Source: Streptomyces tirandamycinicus
GTDB taxonomy: Bacteria; Actinomycetota; Actinomycetes; Streptomycetales; Streptomycetaceae
Direction of reading: 5' to 3'
Length of the DNA: 64,000 bases
Assembly: GCF_003097515.1 (NCBI RefSeq)
Contig: NZ_CP029188.1
Span: forward strand, 6,554,531 to 6,618,530
A program made the position numbers and the translations under genes. The notes under the pieces were generated by a model. It was given only the letters and a program-made list of their open reading frames with translations. It did no database searches and was not told where the DNA came from. Positions 8,242 to 16,978 of this stretch are shown in pieces. Every line of letters begins with the position of its first letter. Position 1 is the first letter of the stretch.

Positions 8242-9449
8242 CCGGCACCGCGCTGGCCGCACTCGGCGCCGCCGCGGCGGTACTGCTCGCCGCCGGTTTC
8301 GCCCTCGGCCGCGTCACCGCCCGCCGCGCCGCGGGATCCGGACCCGACCTGGGCACCCCGGTCGAGCGGGCCACCTTCCACACCCTGCACACCGCCTCGC
8401 TCGCCGCGCCCCCGCTGCGCGCCGGGCTCACCGAGGACACCGCGCGCAAGGCCACCCGCCGGCTGCGCTCGCTGCTCGGCACCCGGGCCCTGTGTCTCAC
8501 GGACCGGGAGACCGTCCTGGCCTGGGACGGCATCGGCGCCGACCACCACCAGGAGCGGGTGATGCGCCGGGTCGGCGAGGTGCTCGAGTCCGGTCGCAGC
8601 CAGAGCGTCCGCACCGGTTGCGGCGACCCGGAGTGCCCGCTCCGCTGGGCGGTGATCGCCCCGCTGACGGGGGAGGAGGGCGTGCTCGGCACGCTCGTCG
8701 CGTACGGTGCGGCGGAGTCGGCGGTTCTGGTACGGGCGGCGACCGAGGTCGCCCGCTGGGTCTCCGTCCAGCTGGAACTGGCCGAGCTCGACCGCTCCCG
8801 CACCCGGCTCATCGAGGCCGAGATCCGTGCCCTGCGGGCCCAGATCTCCCCGCACTTCATCTTCAACTCGCTCGCGGCCATCGCGTCCTTCGTCCGTACC
8901 GACCCGGAGCGGGCGCGGGAACTCCTCCTGGAGTTCGCCGACTTCACCCGCTACTCCTTCCGCCGGCACGGCGACTTCACCCATCTCGCCGACGAGTTGC
9001 GCTGCATCGAGCAGTACCTGGCCCTCGCCGGGGCCCGCTTCGGCGACCGGCTGAAGGTGACCCTCCAGATCGCGCCCGAAGTCCTCCCGGTCGCTCTGCC
9101 CTTCCTGTGCCTCCAGCCGCTCGTCGAGAACGCCGTGAAGCACGGGATGGAGGACGCGGGACGCATCTGCCGGGTCTCCCTCTCCGCCCGGGACGCGGGC
9201 TCGGAGGCGGTGGTGACCATCGAGGACGACGGTGTCGGGATGGACCCGGCCGAACTGCGGCGGATCCTCGCACGGGAGGCGGACCGCCCCACCGGCATCG
9301 GTCTCTCCAACGTCGACGAGCGGCTGCGTCAGGTGTACGGCGACGACCACGGGCTGGTCATCGAGACAGGGGTCGGAGCAGGCATGAAGATCACCGTGCG
9401 GATTCCCAAGTACCGCGCGGGCGTGCACAGTCACCCCGGCGCGGGCTGA
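8238..9449 (+). CDS. LytS-type sensor histidine kinase
   Basis: The 403-residue kinase begins with one membrane segment (about residues 5-24), then a GAF-like region (about 45-175, with TGCGDPECPL at 126-135), then the His_kinase domain with phospho-acceptor H206 in QISPHFIFNSL. A GHKL ATPase follows (N-box LVENAVKHGM, G1 DDGVGMD). This is the 5TM-less LytS/YehU subclass; sensing probably uses the GAF region rather than the membrane. The ATG overlaps the symporter stop by 4 bases. The regulator at 4385-5251 is the obvious partner. The four-residue-spaced Cys pair (C128, C133) could bind metal or sense redox, which I cannot verify. Confidence 0.9.
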   Translation: MTGTALAALGAAAAVLLAAGFALGRVTARRAAGSGPDLGTPVERATFHTLHTASLAAPPLRAGLTEDTARKATRRLRSLLGTRALCLTDRETVLAWDGIGADHHQERVMRRVGEVLESGRSQSVRTGCGDPECPLRWAVIAPLTGEEGVLGTLVAYGAAESAVLVRAATEVARWVSVQLELAELDRSRTRLIEAEIRALRAQISPHFIFNSLAAIASFVRTDPERARELLLEFADFTRYSFRRHGDFTHLADELRCIEQYLALAGARFGDRLKVTLQIAPEVLPVALPFLCLQPLVENAVKHGMEDAGRICRVSLSARDAGSEAVVTIEDDGVGMDPAELRRILAREADRPTGIGLSNVDERLRQVYGDDHGLVIETGVGAGMKITVRIPKYRAGVHSHPGAG

Positions 9450-9559
9450 GCCCGGAACCCGGGTGCGCGGGACGGGCCCGCGCCGGGGCTGCGAGCGGTG
9501 GCCGGCGGAAGCGGTCACCGGGGTCGGGGGCCGAGGCCGATCGTGAGGGGACGGTGGCC

Positions 9560-9577
9560 GCGGCGGCGCACCGCCGC
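9560..9577. terminator. Hairpin between convergent kinase and hypothetical genes
   Basis: GCGGCGG and CCGCCGC form a 7-bp stem around CGCA, 110 bases after the kinase stop. There is no U tract, as is usual in Streptomyces. Confidence 0.4.
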
Positions 9578-9582
9578 TGCGC

Positions 9583-9612
9583 GGTCAGTACAGGTCAGTA
9601 CAGGTCAGTACA
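9583..9612. repeat. 10-bp tandem repeat, three copies
   Basis: GGTCAGTACA is repeated exactly three times. The third copy contains the stop codon of the minus-strand hypothetical gene, so the array has probably grown into the 3' end of that gene. Confidence 0.9.
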
Positions 9613-10120
9613 GGTGGACGGCCAGATGGCCCAGCGGAAGCCCCAGCCGCCAGGCCGGGGTCCAGACCTGGGCGTTCTCGCAGGCGGCCGGGTCCACCGG
9701 AAGGGCCGGGTGCCAGGGGTCGGCGTCGTCCCCGAGGTCGGCGGCGAGCAGCTCGGTCCGCTCCAGCCAGCCCCACGAAGCCCGCGCCAGTTCGAGATCC
9801 GGGTCGGTCCCGGGGAGGTCGACCGACTCCCGCTCGGCCATCCGGTCGCGTACCCACTCCTGCCAGGGGTGCCCGTACGCCGTGACGGACAGCCACTCGT
9901 CCAGCCGGGACGCCGTGAGCACGCTGGCCGGGCAGTCCTCGGCGCCGCACAGGTAGACCGTCAGCGCCAGTGTCTCCCGGCCGGCTCTGTACTCCAGCGA
10001 ACCCGGCTCCACCAGACCGCCGGTGCGCAGCACCTGGTCGGCCAGGAACTCGGCGCACAGCCAGGCCATCGGAACCGCCAGACCGCCTCCGCTGGTGCCG
10101 TTCGTACTCTCGGGCCGCAC
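9605..10120 (-). CDS. Hypothetical protein
   Basis: This 171-residue soluble protein has no recognised domain. It has an acidic C-terminal half, with many Trp residues (for example HPWQEWV and ASWGWLE), and no signal peptide or membrane segment. The start drawn is the codon furthest upstream; an internal ATG near residue 18 (MAWLCAEFLA) is an equally good start. It is convergent with the LytS-type kinase and lies downstream of the ECF sigma gene in the same direction, separated by 314 bases. I cannot assign a function. Confidence 0.6.
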   Translation of the reverse strand: MRPESTNGTSGGGLAVPMAWLCAEFLADQVLRTGGLVEPGSLEYRAGRETLALTVYLCGAEDCPASVLTASRLDEWLSVTAYGHPWQEWVRDRMAERESVDLPGTDPDLELARASWGWLERTELLAADLGDDADPWHPALPVDPAACENAQVWTPAWRLGLPLGHLAVHLY

Positions 10121-10434
10121 TCACTCCACCTTCTCCCCGGACGTGTTCGGGCATGGGTCTCGACGACGAGCCTCCACCCCAAGACACGCGTCACGGCTCC
10201 TCTTTACTCAACTTGGGCGGGCGGTTTCGAATCCGGTCGGGCCGAGCGCGTGGCACCAGGGAGAACAGATGTCCCGTGAGGATGCGGGGACGGAAGTTTC
10301 TCGCCCGCGCGCGGTCGCCTCCCCGTCCCGCCCGCGGCTGGTCGCCCTCTCGTCCCGCGGCTGGTCGCCTTCCGGTCCCGCCCGTGGCCGGTCGCCCTCC
10401 CGTCCCGCAGCGCGCACCGTCGGTGCCGCACGCC
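10121..10434. other. Intergenic region with imperfect 23-27 nt repeats
   Basis: Between about 10325 and 10412 a unit starting GTCCCGCCCGCGGCTGGTCG recurs about three and a half times with length variation (starts near 10325, 10352, 10375 and 10402). The rest, 10121-10320, shows no supported gene. A TTCGAATCC string at about 10227 resembles a tRNA T-loop but no tRNA fold surrounds it. Confidence 0.6.
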
Positions 10435-10977
10435 TCAGGCCGCCGAGGGGAGCGGCCTCCCGCTGTAGCCGGGCAGACTCCGGGCCATGGCACGCAGCGC
10501 GTGGTACGAGCGGGACTTCACGGTGCCCTGCGGAATGCCGAGAGCCCTCGCGGCCTCGGCCACACTGCGGCCCTGGAAGTAGATCTGCACCAGCACGGCA
10601 CGGTGCTCCGGGCTCAGCGACCTGACCGCGGCCCGCACGTCGACCGCGGCGACCGCGCGATCCGTCACGTCGGAAGGGTCCGGCGTCGCGGACAGGACAC
10701 CGTCCGCGATCTCCGCCGGCCGCGCGAGCCGCGACCGGCGCGCATCGATCGCCAGCCGGCGGCCGACGGTGAAGAGCCAGGGCCGCATCGACTCGTAGGG
10801 CGCGTCGAACGCCTCCGGGTGCTGCCAGGCCCTCAGCAGGGTCTCCTGCAGCAGGTCCTCCGCGCGTTGCCGGTCCCCGTAGGTCAGGCCGACGAGAAAG
10901 CTCAGCAGGGCGGGACCGTGTTCGCGCTGCAGCTCCGCCAGGGCCCGCTCGTCGGTCGTCGCCGTCGCCGTCGCCAT
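10435..10977 (-). CDS. ECF-subfamily RNA polymerase sigma factor
   Basis: The 180-residue protein has sigma region 2 (about residues 8-80, with DRQRAEDLLQETLLRAWQ and the RPWLFTVGRRLAID helix) and region 4 (about 118-172, with LSPEHRAVLVQIYFQGRSVA and the GIPQGTVKSRSYHALRAM helix-turn-helix). It redirects core RNA polymerase to a specific regulon. The ATG was chosen at MATATATT, just after GGGAGCCGAC. No anti-sigma gene is adjacent, although two zf-HC2 proteins lie 6-7 kb upstream. It diverges from lysX across 367 bases. The stimulus is unknown. Confidence 0.9.
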   Translation of the reverse strand: MATATATTDERALAELQREHGPALLSFLVGLTYGDRQRAEDLLQETLLRAWQHPEAFDAPYESMRPWLFTVGRRLAIDARRSRLARPAEIADGVLSATPDPSDVTDRAVAAVDVRAAVRSLSPEHRAVLVQIYFQGRSVAEAARALGIPQGTVKSRSYHALRAMARSLPGYSGRPLPSAA

Positions 10978-11344
10978 CGTCGGCTCCCTTCCCGCAGGGT
11001 CTTCCGAGAGTTCGGTGCTCGGAGAGCTCGGTGCTCCGAGCATTCGGTGGTGTGTGCCTCGTGGCGTATACGAACGCATCGGCGGGCGGAGGGACAGGCG
11101 CCACACAAGGGTGTGCGACGAGCGGTCGCACAAAGCGGCGAATGGTGCGCCGAACGGTTGACCGGACCCGGCCACTGCCATCGTTACCGGTCCAGCGGGC
11201 GCCCCTGTGGATCTCGGGCCCCCGCCCCGTGGTCCGCACGCCCGTACCCCCCGCGCCCCGGGTCCGGCGCCGCGGGCCCCACATCCCGGCCCCCGAGCCC
11301 CGCCCGACAGGCGGCCCGGCGGCGGCCTCCCTAGAGTGCGGAAC
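10978..11344. other. Divergent promoter region of the sigma factor and lysX
   Basis: The region holds three imperfect copies of a GAG(T/C)TCGGTGCTC-like word at about 11006-11052, close to the sigma factor start, and the dyad at 11112-11132 listed separately. It should contain both promoters. No small gene is supported. Confidence 0.55.
11112..11132. promoter_or_regulatory. 8-bp dyad (TGTGCGAC-N5-GTCGCACA)
   Basis: A perfect inverted repeat with a 5-base centre (GAGCG) lies in the middle of the divergent sigma factor/lysX region. The geometry fits a dimeric repressor operator. No regulator is assigned. Confidence 0.45.
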
Positions 11345-14300
11345 ATGAGCATCAGCGTGGCGGAGCGTGGGACCGGCGCCCGGAGCGGTCTCGCGGCCAG
11401 GGTGCCGGGCGCCTTCGCGATGTTCTTCGCCCTGCTCGGGGTGTACTGCGCGGTGATCGCGCTCATCGCCCCCCTGCGCAGACTGCTGAGCCCGGTCTCC
11501 GCGTTCCTCGACCTGGTCGCCGTGCCCGTCAGCGCCAACCTGGCCTATGCCGTCTTCCTGCTGCTGCTGGCGGCGGCGATCGGTGCGCGCAAGAAGGCCG
11601 CGTGGTGGCTCGTCGTCGCCTATCTCGCCCTGCTCGTCCTCACCGACGTCCTCACCCTGGCCCTGCTGCGGGACTGGTCCTGGATCCCCAACCTCGTCCT
11701 GTGCCTGATCGCCCTCGGGGTGCTCTTCGCCGCCCGTGGCGAGTTCTACGCGCTGACCCGCCGCGGCGCCCTGCGGCACGCCCTGCTCGTGCTCGTCCTC
11801 GGGATCGTGCTGGCCGTCCTTGTCGGCTGGGCGCTCGTGGAGCTGTTCCCCAACGACCTCCCGCAGGGGCAGCGGCTGGTGTGGGCCGCCAACCGGGTGC
11901 TCGGCGGGCTCGTCTCCAACGCCCAGTTCGACGGGACCCCGCCCCGCGCCCTCTTCTTCCTCCTCGGCCTGTTCGGTGCGCTCGCGCTGCTGAACTCCGC
12001 CCGTACCCTGTTCCGCTCCCAGCGGATGGAGGCCGCCCTGCACGGCGACGAGGAGCCCCGGATCAGGGCCCTGCTCGGCGCCTACGGCTCCCAGGACTCG
12101 CTCGGCTACTTCGCCACCCGCCGCGACAAGGCCGTCGTGTTCTCGCCCAACGGCAAGGCCGCCGTCACCTACCGCGTCGAGGCAGGCGTGGCCCTCGCCA
12201 GCGGAGACCCCGTCGGGGACACGGAGGCGTGGACCCCCGCCATCGAGACCTGGCTGGACGTCGCCCGCCGCTACGCCTGGGCGCCCGCCGTGATGGGCGC
12301 CTCCGAGGACGGCGCCCGTGCCTACGCCCGCTCCGGGCTCGGCGCCATCCAGCTCGGTGACGAGGCGATCCTGCACGTCGACCGCTTCGACCTGAACGGC
12401 CGGGACATGCGCGTCACCCGGCAGGCCGTCGGCCGGGTCCGCAGACTCGGGGCGACCACCCGTATCCGCCGCCACTCCGCCCTCGGCGCCGAGGAGATGA
12501 AACAGATCATCGACCGCGCCGACGCCTGGCGGGACACCGAGACCGAGCGCGGCTTCTCCATGGCCCTGGACCGGCTCGGCGACCCCGGGGACGGCGACTG
12601 CCTGCTCGTCGAGGCCCTCGACGCCGACGGGGACCTCATCGCCCTGCTCTCCTTCGTGCCCTGGGGACGCGACGGGATCTCGCTCGACGTGATGCGCCGG
12701 GACCGCGACCACGCGCCCAACGGGATCATGGAGTTCATGGTCGCCGAGCTGTGCGCGGAGGCCCCGCAACTCGGTGTGCGCCGGATCTCCCTCAACTTCG
12801 CCGTCTTCCGGTCCGTGTTCGAGGAGGGCGCCAGGATCGGCGCGGGGCCGGTCCTCCGGCTCTGGCGCAGGCTGCTGCTGTTCTTCTCCAGGTGGTGGCA
12901 GCTGGAGGCGCTGTACCGCTCCAACGTCAAGTACCAGCCCGTGTGGTACCCGCGCTTCCTCTGCTACGGGGACGCCGGCGCGCTCGCCCGCATCGGCCTC
13001 GCCTCCGCGATCGCCGAGGGCTTCGTCTCCGTGCCCCGGTTGCGCAAGCGCTGGGGCAACGGCCGGCCGCGCGGGGACGTCGCCGGACCGGTCGCGGGCA
13101 CCAAGGAACTCCCGCCGCTCGACACGCTCGAACTCGCCGGGCCCGACAGCGTACGGCCCATGGGGGAGCGCCGGCTGCCGGAGCAGGTGCGCATCCGCCA
13201 CCGCAAACTCGAACGGTTGCGCGAGCAGGGTGTCGACCCGTACCCGGTGGGCGTCGCCGCGCGTACCGGCCCGCTCGCCGCCGTACGCGCCGCCCACCCG
13301 GACCTGCCGGCCGGCGCCCGCACGGGTGAACGGGCCACGGTCGCCGGACGGGTCATGGCCGTACGCGACTTCGGCGGGGTCGTCTTCGCCGTGCTCCGCG
13401 ACTGGTCCGGCGACCTCCAGATCGCCTTGACCCGCGACGGTTCCGGCCCCGAGGTGCTCTCCGCCTTCTCCGCGGACGTCGACCTCGGCGACCACGTCAC
13501 CGCCACCGGCGAGATCGGTGCCAGTGACCGGGGCGAACTCAGCGTCTTCGCCGACGCCTGGCAGCTCACCGCCAAGTGCCTGCGCCCCCTGCCCGACAAG
13601 CGCCGCGGGCTGGCCGACCCCGAGGCACGGGTGCGCCGCCGCTATCTCGACCTGGTCACCAGCCCCGACGCCCGCAGCGTCGTCCGGGCCCGCTCCACCG
13701 CGGTCCAGGCCCTGCGGCAGGGGCTGCTCGACCGCGGCTACCTCGAGGTCGAGACCCCGATGCTCCAGCAGATCCACGGCGGCGCCAACGCCCGCCCGTT
13801 CACCACGCACATCAACGCCTACGACATGGACCTGTACCTGCGGATCGCGCCGGAGCTGTTCCTCAAGAGGCTGTGCGTGGGCGGCATGGAGAAGGTCTTC
13901 GAGATGGGCCGCACCTTCCGCAACGAGGGTGTGTCGTACAAGCACAACCCCGAGTTCACGATGCTGGAGGCGTACCAGGCGTTCGCCGACTACGACGTGA
14001 TGCTGGACCTGGCGCGCGAGCTCATCCAGGGCGCGGCCGTCGCCGCGTTCGGCGCCCCCGTCGCCCACCGGAAGGGCCCCGACGGCACGCTCGCCGTCCA
14101 CGACATCTCCGGCGCCTGGCCCGTCAAGACCCTGTACGGAGCGGTGTCCGAGGCGCTCGGCGAGGAGGTCGACGCCGACACCGGCGAGGAGCGGCTGAGA
14201 AGCCTCTGCGACCTCGCGGGAGTGCCGCACGGCCCCGACGACACCCGCGGCGACGTGGTCCTGGAGATGTACGAACGGCTGGTCGAGGAGAAGACCCTGC

Positions 14301-14656
14301 TGCCCACCTTCTACAAGGACTTCCCGACCGACGTGTCTCCGCTGACCCGCCAGCACCGCCGTGACCCGCGCCTCGCCGAGCGCTGGGACCTCGTCGCCTT
14401 CGGTACCGAACTGGGCACGGCATACTCCGAGTTGACCGACCCCGTCGAGCAGCGTCGCCGGCTCACCGCCCAGTCACTGCTCGCGGCCGGCGGGGACCCC
14501 GAGGCGATGGAGCTCGACGAGGACTTCCTCGACGCCCTGGAGTACGCCATGCCGCCGACCGGAGGGCTCGGCATCGGCGTGGACCGGCTGGTGATGTTCC
14601 TGACCGGCCTGACCATCCGCGAGACCCTGCCGTTCCCGCTGGTGCGCCGCCACTGA
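11345..14656 (+). CDS. lysX: Bifunctional lysylphosphatidylglycerol synthetase/lysyl-tRNA synthetase
   Basis: The 1103-residue protein joins an MprF-like half to a class II lysyl-tRNA synthetase. Residues 1-220 contain six or seven membrane helices. Residues about 230-560 are the DUF2156 aminoacyl transferase domain (for example FSPNGKAAVTYRVEAG). Residues about 610-1103 are LysRS, with the OB fold, motif 2 FEMGRTFRNEGVSYKHNPEF and motif 3 GIGVDRLVMFLTG. It charges tRNA with lysine and transfers the lysine to phosphatidylglycerol, reducing membrane negative charge and sensitivity to cationic peptides, as shown for mycobacterial LysX. The start MSISVAERG was taken because it precedes the first helix directly. 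The synthetase half looks intact. Confidence 0.93.
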   Translation: MSISVAERGTGARSGLAARVPGAFAMFFALLGVYCAVIALIAPLRRLLSPVSAFLDLVAVPVSANLAYAVFLLLLAAAIGARKKAAWWLVVAYLALLVLTDVLTLALLRDWSWIPNLVLCLIALGVLFAARGEFYALTRRGALRHALLVLVLGIVLAVLVGWALVELFPNDLPQGQRLVWAANRVLGGLVSNAQFDGTPPRALFFLLGLFGALALLNSARTLFRSQRMEAALHGDEEPRIRALLGAYGSQDSLGYFATRRDKAVVFSPNGKAAVTYRVEAGVALASGDPVGDTEAWTPAIETWLDVARRYAWAPAVMGASEDGARAYARSGLGAIQLGDEAILHVDRFDLNGRDMRVTRQAVGRVRRLGATTRIRRHSALGAEEMKQIIDRADAWRDTETERGFSMALDRLGDPGDGDCLLVEALDADGDLIALLSFVPWGRDGISLDVMRRDRDHAPNGIMEFMVAELCAEAPQLGVRRISLNFAVFRSVFEEGARIGAGPVLRLWRRLLLFFSRWWQLEALYRSNVKYQPVWYPRFLCYGDAGALARIGLASAIAEGFVSVPRLRKRWGNGRPRGDVAGPVAGTKELPPLDTLELAGPDSVRPMGERRLPEQVRIRHRKLERLREQGVDPYPVGVAARTGPLAAVRAAHPDLPAGARTGERATVAGRVMAVRDFGGVVFAVLRDWSGDLQIALTRDGSGPEVLSAFSADVDLGDHVTATGEIGASDRGELSVFADAWQLTAKCLRPLPDKRRGLADPEARVRRRYLDLVTSPDARSVVRARSTAVQALRQGLLDRGYLEVETPMLQQIHGGANARPFTTHINAYDMDLYLRIAPELFLKRLCVGGMEKVFEMGRTFRNEGVSYKHNPEFTMLEAYQAFADYDVMLDLARELIQGAAVAAFGAPVAHRKGPDGTLAVHDISGAWPVKTLYGAVSEALGEEVDADTGEERLRSLCDLAGVPHGPDDTRGDVVLEMYERLVEEKTLLPTFYKDFPTDVSPLTRQHRRDPRLAERWDLVAFGTELGTAYSELTDPVEQRRRLTAQSLLAAGGDPEAMELDEDFLDALEYAMPPTGGLGIGVDRLVMFLTGLTIRETLPFPLVRRH

Positions 14657-14849
14657 CGCGGCGGGACGGAGCGCCGCCCGCGTCCGGGAACGCCGGGAAC
14701 GCCGTCCGGGAACGCCGGCGACACCGGCAGCACCGAGCAGCAGCCCGCGTCCGGGAGGGCCGGGGCCCGGGAGCAGACCCGGGGCGCGGCAGGCCCGGGA
14801 GCGCCGCAGGCTCGGCCCGGCGGGTGGAGGAGGTGGCCGGGGCCCGGCG

Positions 14850-15512
14850 TCAGCGCGTGGCGACCATACGGGCGAAGACGACGACGTTCCCGTCGTAGCC
14901 GGTGCCGCGCGAGTAGCCGCCGCCGCAGGTGATCACGCGCAGCTCGGGCGTGCCGGTGTCGCCGTAGACCCGGGCGCCGGGGAAGTTGTTCTTGGAGAAC
15001 ACCTCGACGCCGTACACCTCGAAGACCGCCACACGGCCGTCGTAGCGGGTCACCTCCACGTGCTGGCCCTTCTGCATCGAGCCGAGCCCGTAGAACACGG
15101 CGGGCCCGCCCGCGTTGTCGACATGGCCGACGACCACGGCGGTGCCCTGCTGGCCGGGGGCGATGCCGTTCTGGTACCAGCCGGCGAGATTGGTGTCCTG
15201 CGCCGGTGGGGCCTCGATCCAGCCGTTGGCGTCGAGCCCCACGTCGACGATGGGCGCGTCCACGCCGACGGCCCGAATGGCGATCCGCGACGCCGGGGCG
15301 TACGGCAGCGGCTCGACGGTACCGGGCAGGGGAACGGAGTCCTGGTTGGCGCGCACGTCGTCCAGCGACGCCGCCACAGCGGGCTGGGGCGGCCCCATGC
15401 CGACGTCGACCCCGTTCCGCACCAGGGCGAGTCCTGTGAGCATGACAAGGGCCAGGACGCCCCAAGGGGAGCGTCTCCTCGAATCCGACCCCGTGAACTC
15501 CTGCCGGCGCAT
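14850..15512 (-). CDS. Class F sortase
   Basis: The 220-residue sortase has an N-terminal membrane anchor (about residues 17-33) and a sortase beta barrel. The catalytic triad is visible: H130 in VVVGHVDN, C196 in VITCGG and R202 in YSRGTGYDGN. Class F enzymes of Actinobacteria cleave an LPXTG-like signal and attach proteins to the wall or to another acceptor, but substrates are poorly known. The gene is divergent from a secreted protein (15823-16851) whose paralogue sits at 17104-17658. Neither protein carries an obvious LPXTG motif, so a functional link is inference from position only. Confidence 0.88.
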   Translation of the reverse strand: MRRQEFTGSDSRRRSPWGVLALVMLTGLALVRNGVDVGMGPPQPAVAASLDDVRANQDSVPLPGTVEPLPYAPASRIAIRAVGVDAPIVDVGLDANGWIEAPPAQDTNLAGWYQNGIAPGQQGTAVVVGHVDNAGGPAVFYGLGSMQKGQHVEVTRYDGRVAVFEVYGVEVFSKNNFPGARVYGDTGTPELRVITCGGGYSRGTGYDGNVVVFARMVATR

Positions 15513-15822
15513 GGCTCTCCCATCTCATCGTCTGCCCGCACGCTAAGCAGATGAGCTGGAGGGCGCGACCTGGGAGGGGCGAACGGGTGGTACGGCCACT
15601 CGGGGTGACCCATATGAGTAGACAGTCCGGCAAAACCTCTGACAGTCCGTGACCTGCGACTCCGTCAGGTTCGGGCTGCTCCTCCCGGCGTGTCGCTCAC
15701 CGGGGTGGACGAGTCCCGAAATGCGACGGGTGTGCAACCCGGTGAGGGTTCGTCATGGAGGGCGTTCTCGTCGAAATCTCCGGAGCACCGTTCCGGGGCG
15801 CACCTCCGATGGAGGTTCAACC
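15513..15822. other. Divergent promoter region of sortase and secreted protein
   Basis: The 310 bases hold the two promoters. An upstream in-frame extension of the secreted gene lacks a signal-like start. GGAGGT at 15811 is the ribosome-binding site for the plus-strand gene. I see no further gene or clear operator. Confidence 0.5.
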
Positions 15823-16851
15823 ATGCGTGCTTCACGCGCTGTCGCGGTGGCGATCACCGCGTGTGCGGCCATGGGCGCCACTTCTCCCGTGGTCGCCGCC
15901 ACTTCCACCGGGGGTGGCCACGGCCCGGGCAATGTCCGTCTCTCCCCGTCCGAGGTCCACCAGGGCTCGACGCTGACCATCCTCGTCGACGGCTGCCACC
16001 GCGGCGGCACGGTGTCGTCCAACGCCTTCCCCGCCGCCAACCTGAGCTTCGGCTACGGGGGGTACTACGGCCCGAGCGGCAAGCGGGCGGGTGAAGAGGT
16101 CAACCCGGACCCGAACGGCAACGGCAACGCCAACGGCAACGGTCAGGACCAGGGCGGGGGCGGGAACGCCTTCGGTCAGGACCAGAACGGCAACGGCAAC
16201 GGCAACGGGAACGGGAACGGGAACGGGAACGGCAACGGGAACGGTCAGGACCAGGGCGGCAACGGCAACGGCCGCAACGATCAGGGTGGCAACGACAACC
16301 GCCGTGACCAGGGTGGGAACAACAACGGCCGGGGCAACAACGACGGCCGCAACGATCAGGGTGGCAACGACAACCGCCGTGACCAGGGTGGGAACAACAA
16401 CGGCCGGGGCAACAACGACGGCCGCAACGATCAGGGTGGCAACGACAACCGTCGCGACCAGGGCGGCAACAACAACGGCCGCGGCAACGACGGCCGCAAC
16501 GACAACAACCGTCGCGACCAGGGCGGTCACCACGACAACCGGCGCAACGACCGCGGCGGCTTCAACGACTTCCGGGGCGGTCAGGGTGTCGCCGTCGCCA
16601 CCGCCCGCATCTTCGACCGTGCGACCCCGGGCCAGTACAACCTGGCCATCCGGTGCCACGACAGCAACCGGATCGCGACCCGGACCTTCATCGTGCTCTC
16701 GGGCCGCGGTGCCCAGGGTGGTCTCGGTGGTTCGCAGGGTCCCTCCAGCACCGAGATGGCCGTGGGCGGCGGTCTTGTCGCCACGGCGGCCGTCGGTGGT
16801 GCCGTCTACCTCCTCCGGCGCCGCCGCGGCATCAGCGGCGGAGAGGCCTGA
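15823..16851 (+). CDS. Secreted, membrane-anchored protein with Asn/Gly-rich repeat insertion
   Basis: The 342-residue protein has a signal peptide (cleavage after VVAA, about residue 25) and a short beta domain split in two. The first part, about 36-95, contains LSPSEVHQGSTLTILVDGC. The second, about 250-295, contains ATARIFDRATPGQYNLAIRC. Between them are about 150 residues of NG repeats and NDQGGNDNRRDQGG repeats. The C-terminus has a GGLGGS motif, a membrane helix (about 311-331) and RRRR, so it is probably anchored with the N-terminus outside. The start was chosen for its GGAGGT site and signal peptide. Its unsplit paralogue is at 17104-17658. Each half carries one conserved Cys, likely a disulfide pair. 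Function unknown; sortase-linked by position. Confidence 0.8.
   Translation: MRASRAVAVAITACAAMGATSPVVAATSTGGGHGPGNVRLSPSEVHQGSTLTILVDGCHRGGTVSSNAFPAANLSFGYGGYYGPSGKRAGEEVNPDPNGNGNANGNGQDQGGGGNAFGQDQNGNGNGNGNGNGNGNGNGNGQDQGGNGNGRNDQGGNDNRRDQGGNNNGRGNNDGRNDQGGNDNRRDQGGNNNGRGNNDGRNDQGGNDNRRDQGGNNNGRGNDGRNDNNRRDQGGHHDNRRNDRGGFNDFRGGQGVAVATARIFDRATPGQYNLAIRCHDSNRIATRTFIVLSGRGAQGGLGGSQGPSSTEMAVGGGLVATAAVGGAVYLLRRRRGISGGEA
16273..16494 (+). repeat. 75-bp in-frame tandem repeat, three copies, preceded by AACGG-type hexanucleotide repeats
   Basis: Units at 16273-16347, 16348-16422 and 16423-16494 encode a 25-residue NDQGGNDNRRDQGG unit; the third lacks one codon. From about 16117 to 16240 the coding sequence is mainly AACGG(C/G) hexamers encoding (NG)n. 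The array sits inside the secreted protein gene and should vary in copy number between strains. Confidence 0.92.
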
Positions 16852-16921
16852 CCGGCCCGATCGGTCCGGTCGGGCCCGACCGGACCGGGCCTGCCGGCCT
16901 GCCGGTCGGGCCGGTCAACCG

Positions 16922-16978
16922 CGCCAACGCCCGTCGCCCCGAGTCCTGATCAAGGAACCGGGGCGACGGGCGTTGGCG
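16922..16978. terminator. Bidirectional terminator hairpin between convergent secreted-protein genes
   Basis: A 19-bp perfect stem (16922-16940 with 16960-16978; left arm starts CGCCAACGCC) encloses a 19-base loop. It lies 70 bases after one stop and 126 bases after the other, so it can end both transcripts. Confidence 0.88.

Noticed and set aside
10220..10260. TTCGAATCC string resembling a tRNA T-arm
   Set aside because: No acceptor stem, anticodon arm or CCA can be drawn around it, and the T-stem does not pair.
10208..14356. 1382-codon open frame on the minus strand opposite lysX
   Set aside because: Low-complexity antisense translation; lysX on the other strand has all expected motifs.
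15649..15822. N-terminal extension of the secreted Asn-rich protein
   Set aside because: The extension has no signal peptide. The ATG at 15823 has GGAGGT and is followed directly by a classical signal sequence.
16855..16920. GGTCGGGCCCGACC-type palindromes after the secreted protein gene
   Set aside because: They lie at the 3' end of a gene between its stop and a strong terminator, not in a promoter, and differ in spacing from the OsdR-type boxes.
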